Shown: piece by piece, positions 25,245 through 33,043 of the stretch
Layout: every line of letters starts with the position of its first letter
Numbering within the stretch: the stretch's first letter is position 1
DNA from: UBA6398 sp963644855
GTDB taxonomy: Bacteria; Bacteroidota; Bacteroidia; Bacteroidales; Bacteroidaceae
Length of the DNA: 64,000 nucleotides
Direction of reading: 5' to 3'
Assembly: GCA_963644855.1 (NCBI GenBank)
Contig: CAVIQL010000012.1
Span: 1-64,000, forward strand
Position numbers and translations under genes: made by a program
Notes under the pieces: generated by a model
The model's input: only the letters and a program-made list of their open reading frames with translations
The model's database searches: none
Told to the model about the DNA's origin: nothing

Positions 25245-27676
25245 TAGGCTTTCTTGGTTGCTGCTTTCGAGGTTTTCTTTGTAGTTTTTGCCGTTGTTTT
25301 CTTCTCGGTTGCCTTTTTAGTTACCTTTTTGGTGGTTGCCTTAGAAGTTTCGGTCTTTTTTGCTGCCGTTTTGCTTTTTGCAGAAGGCTTTGCGGGTTCG
25401 CTTTCCACTATTTTCATGCAATCTTCATAGGTAAGCGACTCTGCATTTTCTTTCTGCGACTTGTTTAAACGGTAGTTTTTATTTTTATATGAGATGTACG
25501 CGCCATAAGGTCCGTTCATAACTTCCAGTTCGGGGTCTTCGTCGAATTTTTTTAGGTGGCGTTTGGCATCTGCTTCGCGTTTGGCGAGAATAATCTCCTG
25601 GGCTTCTTCAAGACTTACTTTCATGGGGTCGACTCCTTTGGGAAGAGAGGCGTATTTATTGTCATGTTTTACGTAAGGTCCGAAACGCCCTGCACCTATC
25701 ACCACGTCTTTTCCTTCGAATTCGCCGAGATTACGCGGAAGTTTGAACAATTCGAGCGCATCTTCGAGTGTGAGGGTTTCGTAGTTTTGTCCTTTGCGGA
25801 TTGTGGCGAACAGTGGTTTTTCTTCTTCGTCTGCCGTGCCTATTTGAACCATTGGTCCGTAGCGTCCTATCTTTACAAAAACTTTTCTGCCGCTTTGTGG
25901 GTCGGTTCCTATCTCGCGTTCTCCAACTTTTTTGCCAGAATTGTTGTTTTTGGAGCGTTCTACTTCGGGTTCGAAGTTTTTATAGAAGTCCTTCATCATT
26001 TCTGTCCACACCTTCTTGCCTTCTGCCACTTCGTCGAATTGTTTCTCTACTTCGGCTGTGAAGTTGTAGTCCATTATGTCGGGGAATTCTTGTTTCAGAA
26101 AGTCGGTAACCACGAGTCCAACTGCGGTGGGAACGAGTTTTCCTTTGTCGGAGCCAGTGTTTTCTGTGGCTTCAGTTTTTTGGATTTCGCCGTCTTTTAG
26201 TGTTATTACGTTGTATTTTCGCGGTGTTCCTTCTTTGTCGCCTCGTGCCACGTATCCTCTTTGTTGAATGGTGCTTATGATTGGCGCGTAGGTTGAAGGA
26301 CGACCAATTCCGAGCTCTTCCATTTTATGAACGAGCGATGCTTCGTTGTAGCGCGAGGGGTGTTGGGTGAACCGTTGCGTGGCTGTGATTTCGTAGGCTT
26401 GCGGATTGTCGCCTTCATGCATGGTGGGCAAAAGATGTCCTCCGTTGTCGGTGGGTGCGAGTGTGTCTTGCGATTCGCGATATACGTGCATGAAACCGTC
26501 GAATTTGATTACTTCGCCCGAGGCCGTGAATTTCTCATCGCGGTTTGAAATGGTGATTTCGGCGGAAGTCTTTTCGATTAATGCGTCAGCCATTTGGCAT
26601 GCTATGGTGCGTTGCCAGATTAGTTTGTAGAGTTTTTTCAATTGAGCTGTTCCCTCTATTTCGTGGCGTTCCATTGATGTAGGACGGATTGCCTCGTGTG
26701 CTTCTTGTGCGCCTTTGCTGTGTGTTACGTATGCGCGGGTTTTAGAGTATTCTTTGCCCAATGTGGCGGTGATTTCCTGCTTGCAGGCGTTGATGCAGAA
26801 CGAGGAAAGGTTTACTGAGTCGGTACGCATGTAGGTTATCAAACCTTCTTCGTAGAGTTGTTGTGCGAGACTCATCGTGAGGGATACGGGGAAACCGAAT
26901 TTTCTTACGGCTTCTTGTTGCAGGGTTGAGGTTGTGAAAGGTGGGGCAGGCGTGCGTTTCTGTGGTTTTACGGTAATGGAGTCAACGGTATAGGTTGCCT
27001 TTTTGCAGTCGTTGCAGAATGTTTCAGCTTCCTCTTGTGTATTGAAACGTTTGTTGAGTTCTGCCTGAAACGTGCCGCCTGGCAGGTTGAATTGTGCGGT
27101 TACCCGATAAAACGGTTCGCTCTTGAATTCGTTTATTTCACGTTCTCTTTCTACAATAAGTCTTACGGCCACGCTTTGTACACGCCCTGCGGAAAGCGAG
27201 GGACGCACTCTATGCCAAAGCACGGGCGAGAGTTCGAAACCTACGATGCGGTCGAGTACTCGGCGTGCTTGTTGCGCGTCAACAAGATTTAGGTCGATTG
27301 CTCTCGGAGTTTCGAGGGCGTTGAGAATGGCTGGCTTGGTGATTTCATGAAAAACAATGCGGTGTTTGTCGTTTACGGGAAGTTTTAGTACTTCTGCAAG
27401 ATGCCATGAAATAGCTTCTCCCTCGCGGTCCTCATCACTTGCAAGCCATACGGTTTCTGCGCCTTTGGCAGCCTTGCGTAGCTCGCTTACTACGTGGGAT
27501 TTGTCCTTGGGTATTTCGTATTGCGGCTCGAATGTTTCGGGGTCTATTCCGTTGTTTTTTTTCTTGAGGTCGCGTATATGGCCGAACGACGGCATTACTT
27601 TATAGTCTGTACCAAGATAGCGTTGAATGGTCTTGGCTTTTGCCGGGGACTCGACGATTACGAGATTTTTCTGCAT
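25244..27676 (-). CDS. topA: DNA topoisomerase I (type IA)
   Basis: This 810-residue enzyme has the Toprim domain first (VIVESPAKAKTIQRYLG, then ASDEDREGEAISWHL with the acidic cluster). The type IA core follows, with the active Tyr282 in GLITYMRTDS. HEAIRPTS and GRPSTYAPIISTIQQRGYV are further core motifs. From about 590 come Topo C-terminal repeats in place of Cys4 zinc fingers, and the last 45 residues are a Lys/Thr/Ala-rich tail, likely a non-specific DNA contact. It relaxes negative supercoils. It is first in the topA-aroK-speA-argB operon. Confidence 0.95.
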   Translation of the reverse strand: MQKNLVIVESPAKAKTIQRYLGTDYKVMPSFGHIRDLKKKNNGIDPETFEPQYEIPKDKSHVVSELRKAAKGAETVWLASDEDREGEAISWHLAEVLKLPVNDKHRIVFHEITKPAILNALETPRAIDLNLVDAQQARRVLDRIVGFELSPVLWHRVRPSLSAGRVQSVAVRLIVEREREINEFKSEPFYRVTAQFNLPGGTFQAELNKRFNTQEEAETFCNDCKKATYTVDSITVKPQKRTPAPPFTTSTLQQEAVRKFGFPVSLTMSLAQQLYEEGLITYMRTDSVNLSSFCINACKQEITATLGKEYSKTRAYVTHSKGAQEAHEAIRPTSMERHEIEGTAQLKKLYKLIWQRTIACQMADALIEKTSAEITISNRDEKFTASGEVIKFDGFMHVYRESQDTLAPTDNGGHLLPTMHEGDNPQAYEITATQRFTQHPSRYNEASLVHKMEELGIGRPSTYAPIISTIQQRGYVARGDKEGTPRKYNVITLKDGEIQKTEATENTGSDKGKLVPTAVGLVVTDFLKQEFPDIMDYNFTAEVEKQFDEVAEGKKVWTEMMKDFYKNFEPEVERSKNNNSGKKVGEREIGTDPQSGRKVFVKIGRYGPMVQIGTADEEEKPLFATIRKGQNYETLTLEDALELFKLPRNLGEFEGKDVVIGAGRFGPYVKHDNKYASLPKGVDPMKVSLEEAQEIILAKREADAKRHLKKFDEDPELEVMNGPYGAYISYKNKNYRLNKSQKENAESLTYEDCMKIVESEPAKPSAKSKTAAKKTETSKATTKKVTKKATEKKTTAKTTKKTSKAATKKA

Positions 27677-27707
27677 TATTCTTCTGTTTGCTTGTTTCTT
27701 TGGGTTG

Positions 27708-27715
27708 CAAAAGTA
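27708..27715 (-). promoter_or_regulatory. -7 element of the topA operon
   Basis: TACTTTTG read on the minus strand, 31 bases before the topA start codon. I see no clear -33 match at 19 bp. Confidence 0.45.
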
Positions 27716-27849
27716 GAGAAAATTATTTGATAGCGGGTTAATGTAATGTTTTTAATTTATAAAATAACGCTATTACGCTATGTAATAGCAAACTCCGAAA
27801 AACTTTTGCGCACTAAAACGGCTTTTGCAAGTCTTGATGGTTGTGGACT

Positions 27850-27886
27850 AAAAAAAGGGCATGCCCATGCAGGACATACCCTTTTG
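27850..27886 (-). terminator. Terminator of the PCMD/PorT operon
   Basis: On the minus strand AAAAGGGTATG pairs with CATGCCCTTTT (one U-G pair), then a T run. It lies about 18 bases past the stop codon at 27905. The remaining gap to topA contains only the topA promoter. Confidence 0.75.
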
Positions 27887-27904
27887 TTTTGCTGGAATGT
27901 GGTA

Positions 27905-29473
27905 TCAGCGTGCCACTTTTTCTGCTTTGCCGCTTTCGTGGAGTATTATGTAAACTCCGCCGTGCTGCATTGTGTTGACTTTTTGCCCGTTGATGTCGTA
28001 GATTGCCTTTACCTTATCGTTTTTGTCGAATGTGGTATTGGATATTCCGCTCACTGCGCCGTCTTTGAACTTAATAGTGTAGAAGTTTACGGTTTTCAAG
28101 TCGTTTGAAGTTACCTTGATTGTTGCGAAAACGTCATTGTCTTCGGTGTTCAGGCTTATTTCTTTTGTGGCAGCCTTTCCGTTTATTACGGTTTCAATGT
28201 TCTCGGCCTTGATGTCCTTTATGCCATCTACTTCAATGGTATCGCCAGATGCTTCAAAGTTCACCGTTTTGCCGCCAATGCTTGCAGAGGTGAGCGTTGC
28301 GTTGTAGATAAGCGCGATATCGTCAACGTAAATTGTGTCTTGGGCTGTGCCTTGACCAGCATCGGCATTTGTTGAAATCGTTACGAGTATTGCCTTGCCT
28401 TCAACTTGGTCGTCAACATAATTGAAGGGCAATGATATACGTTGCCACGCATATCCGTTGCTTTCAATCTTGTCGTTCTTTGCCGTAGCAAGCACATTCT
28501 TGTAAGTTGTACCGGCGGGTTGCGGATCTTGATAGTAAGTGCCGTCGGTGATAGCCGCGCTGATTGTTGCATAAGGGTGAGCCTTCACTTCAGAGCCTTG
28601 ACGATATTTCACCCATACGGCAATCGAGTCGGGACGTCCGTTGAGAGTTGCATAGAACGGGTCGCCGTTTCCATCTTTCTCGGTCTTGCTGAAATCAATC
28701 TCGGCATGGTTTTTCGCGTCTGTGGCACTCATTGCGCCGGCATTCATTCTTCCGGTGGTGATGGTGCCGTTTGCAGTAATTCCGGCTGCTGACGACGAAA
28801 CCACGAGCACACTGTGTTGTCCCGAAGAACCCGGACGTATTTCCGAGGAGATGAATGTGTGGGCGTTCGACGATAGTTTGTTTGCCGTTCCGGCATAGCT
28901 TCCGGTTGCCGAGGCAAACGAGTGCCACGACAACGGCTCGTCAACCTTTATGCTGCCGAAAAGTTGTTTTACACTATAGGTGTGGAAATTTTCAAAACCG
29001 GCATTGGGCAACTGAAAACCGCCATCGCCGAAAACAACTTGTATCTTCTGTTCAAGCGAAGCCGACATATCGATATTGATAGCCGCATAGAGTTTGCCGT
29101 TAGCCTCTTTTGCCGTCATTACAATAGGTACATCGGGAAGCATAGTACCCATCCAAAAGTCAACGCCCTCTTTGTCGCCGGCTTTAATCTTAACGGTTTG
29201 CGCAGTGTAGAGTGTGGTAACGCCATTGTCGGTATTGCCTTCTACGTTGTTGAGTTCGATAGTGCCGATATACATAGTGTCGGTACCTGCAATGAGTGCG
29301 AAATTTTTAAGACTGAACACATAGCTGCCGTCATCGGCTTTGGTCAGTCCGATAGTTGCTGTCTGCTCCGAAACATTCCCGTTTACATCAACAGAAAGCA
29401 CGTCGGTGTAATCGGTGGCAGATACTGAAAGTGCGCTAATTGCAAGCGCGAAAAGTGTAAAGATTTTCTTCAT
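27905..29473 (-). CDS. Secreted PCMD-domain protein with a lipocalin-like N-terminus and sorting tail
   Basis: This 522-residue protein has a signal peptide (cleavage near VSAT-DY). Residues about 20-155 resemble the calycin-like domain common in Bacteroidota (YTDVLSVDVNGNVSEQTATI, then FSLKNFALIAG). Residues about 165-395 match the PCMD fold (GFENFHTYS, WHSFASATG, SSEIRPGSSGQHSVLVVSS, RPDSIAVWVKY, WQRISLPFNY, DTIYVDDIALIY). A short Ig-like segment leads to the end: AIYDINGQKV, GVYIILHESGKAEKV. That tail resembles type IX secretion sorting domains. It probably binds or modifies carbohydrate at the surface; no catalytic residues can be named. It is third in an operon with a PCMD lipoprotein and a barrel. 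Confidence 0.75.
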   Translation of the reverse strand: MKKIFTLFALAISALSVSATDYTDVLSVDVNGNVSEQTATIGLTKADDGSYVFSLKNFALIAGTDTMYIGTIELNNVEGNTDNGVTTLYTAQTVKIKAGDKEGVDFWMGTMLPDVPIVMTAKEANGKLYAAINIDMSASLEQKIQVVFGDGGFQLPNAGFENFHTYSVKQLFGSIKVDEPLSWHSFASATGSYAGTANKLSSNAHTFISSEIRPGSSGQHSVLVVSSSAAGITANGTITTGRMNAGAMSATDAKNHAEIDFSKTEKDGNGDPFYATLNGRPDSIAVWVKYRQGSEVKAHPYATISAAITDGTYYQDPQPAGTTYKNVLATAKNDKIESNGYAWQRISLPFNYVDDQVEGKAILVTISTNADAGQGTAQDTIYVDDIALIYNATLTSASIGGKTVNFEASGDTIEVDGIKDIKAENIETVINGKAATKEISLNTEDNDVFATIKVTSNDLKTVNFYTIKFKDGAVSGISNTTFDKNDKVKAIYDINGQKVNTMQHGGVYIILHESGKAEKVAR

Positions 29474-29507
29474 ATTTATACCTTCCTCTATTAATTTATA
29501 AATCGTA

Positions 29508-30254
29508 TTATTTTAGTTTATAAACCACGCCCAATGTCCCGAATATGGGATAGAGCGTCTGTTCTATGGTTTTGAAATTACTATGGTGTATTCCCGACAA
29601 TCCCCAACTGATGTCGGCGTAAATTCCAGTCTTTTTGTGGAAATACCAATCGGCTCCCAAATCAATTCCCCACTGCATTCTTCGCATGCTATGCGAGAAG
29701 TCGTAGTGTCCACGGGTATCTGGAGTGTCGCCAATCATTACTTTTGCGCCCACAGGGCTTCCCACGCGCAAATAACCGTTGTGTGCATCGCCGCTAAAGC
29801 TTCTTGATTGTACGTAAGATATATATGGTCCGGCTTTGAACAGGAATTTTCCGGTTGAAAACGTAGCGAGAACGGGCAATGTGAACATCCATTCAGAAAC
29901 TTTGGTATGTACGTCGCCCGTAAAGCGACCTTCGAGTTCCTGACCTCCGCGCACGATTTTCATGTTATAGTTCTTTACTTGCGCATCTTCGTCCATGCCT
30001 TTGTTTTCAAAGCGAAGTCCTGCCATGATACCCCATTTTGTGTCAAACATATGGCGTGCATCTATTCCGAGTTGCAGGTTGTTTGTCAGTGTATAGTCGT
30101 TTAGTTTGCGTATCGAGGCAGGCATTCCGAGCGGTGCGGTACCTCCAATGGAATATCCCACTCTAAGATTGTATGCCAGCCCATCAAAAATGCTTTTTGC
30201 CGGAGCAGTGGTGAAAAACGTGGCTATAAGTGCCGCCAATATCAGTTTTTTCAT
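29508..30254 (-). CDS. PorT-like outer-membrane beta-barrel protein
   Basis: This 248-residue protein has a signal peptide (MKKLILAALIATFFTTAPA) and alternating amphipathic strands through to the terminal VVYKLK. Typical pieces are NLQLGIDARHMFDTKWGIMAGLRFENKG, FTLPVLATFSTGKFLFKAGPYISYV and GADWYFHKKTGIYADISWGLSGI (each read as hairpin strands). This is the small barrel group annotated as PorT or outer-membrane beta-barrel domain. PorT proteins are linked to type IX secretion, but the assignment to that pathway here is uncertain. It lies three bases after the PCMD lipoprotein and 34 before the PCMD secreted protein. Confidence 0.75.
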   Translation of the reverse strand: MKKLILAALIATFFTTAPAKSIFDGLAYNLRVGYSIGGTAPLGMPASIRKLNDYTLTNNLQLGIDARHMFDTKWGIMAGLRFENKGMDEDAQVKNYNMKIVRGGQELEGRFTGDVHTKVSEWMFTLPVLATFSTGKFLFKAGPYISYVQSRSFSGDAHNGYLRVGSPVGAKVMIGDTPDTRGHYDFSHSMRRMQWGIDLGADWYFHKKTGIYADISWGLSGIHHSNFKTIEQTLYPIFGTLGVVYKLK

Positions 30255-30257
30255 TGT

Positions 30258-31412
30258 TTAATTCTCTTTTGTGCTTATCACTCTCACTTTGTCGATACAC
30301 AATGTGCTGCCTATTGCGCCGCAGAATGCGTCGCCGTTTTTGCTTGACGAGAATACTATTGTCAGATTGTATCCCCGGTTTTCGAGGAGTGCTTCATCGA
30401 TTTCCTCGGAGTAGTTGAAGTTTATTTCAAAAGGCGTCCAAATGCTTGTAGGTGCTACATACGACATATCGGCTATGGCTACAATTTGCGGACTTGTCTT
30501 TACATTGTTGCCATATAGGGTGATGTTGTTGCCTTGTGCGTCGTGGTTGCGGTAGAGCACGGCATAGATTGCTGCGCTATCGGTAATCTCTGTATGATAT
30601 TTGCCGGCTTTGTCTTGATATTTCTCGCCGGGGGAATATTGATAGTATCCTGTAAGTTTTACGGGCTTGCTGTCGTAGGGGATACCGAAGTTTGTTGCTT
30701 TCATTGGGTTTATCATTGCAGAATCAACGATAAATGTTCCGAGAAAGAGGTTTCCTGCGGCGAGTCTTTTGTTCGCCATAATTCCGAAAGGTCCTGTGCT
30801 GCTTGTTGTGAGCTTCACTCCGTAGTTTTCATATCCGTTTTCGAGTGGCACAGTGGGGTATTCGTCGGGTTTTGCTTTGGGCATGCTCAGTTGGAATCCC
30901 GAATTTCCGGTAGCCCAATCGTTTGAGAGCGTTCCGTCTTCGGTTTTGCGTTGCCAAACATAGTAATGCCCGCCGCTTTCGAGCGAATAGTTTTCGAAAT
31001 CAAGGAATGTGGTGTCGCTCACTGTCTTTGTAACGCGATTGAATGCCACATTGTAAGTGCGTTTCCAGTGCTTGTCTTCCGAGGTTACGGTATAGGTTAT
31101 TGCACCGTTGCTGAAATCGTGAACCGAACCGCTTGCGGGCGAAATCACTGCCCCGGGTGTGAGTTCGAATTCGGGTGCAAGAGATGTGAGGTCGGCGTTT
31201 TTGCGAACGTTGAACGTTATAGTGCTGTCGGTAGAGAACACTACGATTGAAGTATCTGTGTTGTTGAAAAACATTTCCTCGGGATTTGCCACATGAATGT
31301 GGGCTTTGACAATGTCGCATTCGGCATTGGGGGCTTCGTCCTTGAAGCAGGATGTAAACAGTCCGGCACAAGCTATGCTCATTGCTGCCACTTTCAGTAT
31401 AAAACGCCTCAT
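30258..31412 (-). CDS. PCMD-domain lipoprotein
   Basis: The start at 31412 gives a 384-residue lipoprotein with lipobox LFTSC (Cys22). An in-frame ATG further upstream lies inside the -7 element and is excluded. An Ig-like domain at about 35-140 is followed by the PCMD domain (about 145-384): FLDFENYSLES, YYVWQRK, LSNDWATGNSGFQLS, YGVKLTTSSTGPFG, AAGNLFLGTF, LTGYYQYSPGE, WTPFEINFNY and LCIDKVRV. PCMD (PF13201) is named as a putative carbohydrate metabolism domain; the role is not established. First gene of the operon, with a full -33/-7 promoter. It and the product at 27905 are likely partners at the cell surface. Confidence 0.82.
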   Translation of the reverse strand: MRRFILKVAAMSIACAGLFTSCFKDEAPNAECDIVKAHIHVANPEEMFFNNTDTSIVVFSTDSTITFNVRKNADLTSLAPEFELTPGAVISPASGSVHDFSNGAITYTVTSEDKHWKRTYNVAFNRVTKTVSDTTFLDFENYSLESGGHYYVWQRKTEDGTLSNDWATGNSGFQLSMPKAKPDEYPTVPLENGYENYGVKLTTSSTGPFGIMANKRLAAGNLFLGTFIVDSAMINPMKATNFGIPYDSKPVKLTGYYQYSPGEKYQDKAGKYHTEITDSAAIYAVLYRNHDAQGNNITLYGNNVKTSPQIVAIADMSYVAPTSIWTPFEINFNYSEEIDEALLENRGYNLTIVFSSSKNGDAFCGAIGSTLCIDKVRVISTKEN

Positions 31413-31436
31413 AAATTTTAGTTTCGGTTTGGTTGG

Positions 31437-31467
31437 CAAAATTACTCCAAACTTTTTGAACTACAAA
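31437..31467 (-). promoter_or_regulatory. Promoter of the PCMD/PorT operon
   Basis: On the minus strand: TTTG (31467-31464), a 19-bp spacer, then TAATTTTG (31444-31437), 24 bases before the start at 31412. It decides between two possible start codons. Confidence 0.75.
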
Positions 31468-31633
31468 GAGTTTGCACTTCAAAAAGTTGCTATATTGTGC
31501 CAATCATCTCTGATATGTGTAGACTTATTTAGCATTTCGGAAGTTTCTAAAACGGCAGCATTTCCCCATTTACGCCATATTGTTGGCGTGGCAATGGTGA
31601 GATTTTTATGCTTGTTAAATAGTCAAAAAACGG

Positions 31634-31728
31634 TTTGCGTATATGGTTTTTCTAATGTCCGATATTTTTTAAAAAAGGTCAGACATTATTTAAAAAAGGT
31701 CGGTTATTATTTTTCCAATATCCCATGT
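31634..31728. repeat. Phased-box array E (five boxes)
   Basis: Centres are at 31660 (ATGTC-C-GATAT), 31681 (AGGTC-A-GACAT), 31702 (AGGTC-G-GTTAT) and 31723 (ATATC-C-CATGT), with a weaker one at 31639, all in a 21-bp register. Both linkers in the core are TTTTTAAAAA/TATTTAAAAA type. It lies in the 423-base gap between cysK and the PCMD operon, which otherwise holds only the operon promoter and the cysK terminator. Confidence 0.75.
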
Positions 31729-31774
31729 CTTGCGAAGAACATGATTTTCGCGTTTTGCGTGAGCCGTTTTTAAG

Positions 31775-31808
31775 AAAAAGAGACGGGGCGCATTTTTTGC
31801 GCCCCGCT
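31775..31808 (-). terminator. Terminator of cysK
   Basis: GGGGCGC (31785-31791) pairs with GCGCCCC (31799-31805). On the minus strand the stem is followed by GTCTCTTTTTC. It lies about 30 bases past the cysK stop. Confidence 0.75.
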
Positions 31809-31835
31809 ATAATATGATCAAAGTTGATATCTTGA

Positions 31836-32783
31836 TTACAAAGGATATTTCTCAAATGCATAAAGCACGGTAGACAAATATCTTTCGCCCGTATCGGGGA
31901 ATACCGCAACTATACGCTTGCCTGCGTTTTCGGGCTTCTTGGCAAGTTGTAAAGCCGCCCAAGCTGCCGCACCTGCGGAAATACCCACGAGCAAACCCTC
32001 TTTGAGCGAAAGTTCACGCCCTGTCTTTATAGCATCATCGTCTTTCACACGGATAATACCGTCGATGTTTTCGCGGATAAAGTTACCCGGAACGAAATTA
32101 GCGCCTATTCCCTGAATTTTGTGAGGACCAGGATTTCCGCCAGACAATACCGGAGACGTGTCGGGCTCTACTGCAAACGCCTGAACTGCGGGATTGTGTT
32201 TCTTAAGCCCAGCTGCAACGCCGCTAATCGTTCCGCCGGTTCCCACACCGCCTACTACGATATCCACTTTGCCGTCTGTGTCGCGCCAAATCTCTTCTGC
32301 GGTTGTTGCTTCGTGTATTGCGCGGTTCGCAGGATTGTTGAATTGTTGCAGAATAACGGAGCCAGGAATTTGTTCGTGCAATTCGTTAGCTTTTTCTACC
32401 GCACCCTTCATTCCCGTTGCGCCCGGAGTGAGCACGAGTTGCGCACCACGTGCACGCAAAAGGTTCTTGCGTTCTTCGCTCATGGTTTCGGGCATCGTCA
32501 AAATGGCTTTGTATCCTTTTACAATGGCTACCCATGCCAATCCCACGCCGGTGTTTCCGCTCGTAGGTTCTATAATGGTAGCGCCAGGTTTGAGTTTGCC
32601 GCTTTTTTCTGCGTCTTCGATCATCGCAAGTGCAATACGGTCTTTCACACTGCCACCGGGATTGAAATATTCCAGTTTGGCAATTACTTCTGCCTTGACC
32701 TCGGGATCTTTTGTAAGTTCGTTGATGCGAACAAGCGGCGTGTTGCCGATAAGCTCTGTGAGCTTCTGATGAATTTTAGCCAT
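31836..32783 (-). CDS. cysK: Cysteine synthase A (O-acetylserine sulfhydrylase)
   Basis: This 315-residue PLP enzyme has the usual opening, LTELIGNTPLVRI. NPGGSVKDRI holds the PLP lysine (Lys47). PTSGNTGVGLA is the substrate loop, QFNNPANRAIHEATTAEEIW follows, and VGGVGTGGTISGVAAGLK forms the phosphate cup. VGISAGAAAWAAL is near the end. The length fits CysK rather than the longer CysM. It joins sulfide to O-acetylserine in the cytoplasm. It is transcribed alone, with a minus-strand -7 TAACTTTG at 32837-32830. Confidence 0.95.
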   Translation of the reverse strand: MAKIHQKLTELIGNTPLVRINELTKDPEVKAEVIAKLEYFNPGGSVKDRIALAMIEDAEKSGKLKPGATIIEPTSGNTGVGLAWVAIVKGYKAILTMPETMSEERKNLLRARGAQLVLTPGATGMKGAVEKANELHEQIPGSVILQQFNNPANRAIHEATTAEEIWRDTDGKVDIVVGGVGTGGTISGVAAGLKKHNPAVQAFAVEPDTSPVLSGGNPGPHKIQGIGANFVPGNFIRENIDGIIRVKDDDAIKTGRELSLKEGLLVGISAGAAAWAALQLAKKPENAGKRIVAVFPDTGERYLSTVLYAFEKYPL

Positions 32784-32971
32784 AGTTTTTGACTTTTAAA
32801 TCGTTATTGTTTTTTCTTTTTCGTTGATGCAAAGTTAGAAACTATATTCGCGCCGCGTGTTATGCTTTTTGCTGAATTTTCTATAAAACAATGTTCTTTG
32901 TAGAAACATTTTCGGTTTTCGGGATTTCTACTTCAATTTTGCGTAATGCTACACAAAACTGCGAGCAAAAA

Positions 32972-33015
32972 GCAAAATAAAAGCCGCAACAGATAGCGTT
33001 TTTTCGTTGCGGCTT
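32972..33015 (-). terminator. Terminator of the sigma/anti-sigma/receptor operon
   Basis: AAGCCGCAAC (32981-32990) pairs with GTTGCGGCTT (33006-33015). On the minus strand a TTTTATTTTGC tail follows. It lies about 30 bases past the receptor stop codon. Confidence 0.78.
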
Positions 33016-33043
33016 CTTGGAGTTATGTAAAGTAATCTTATGG

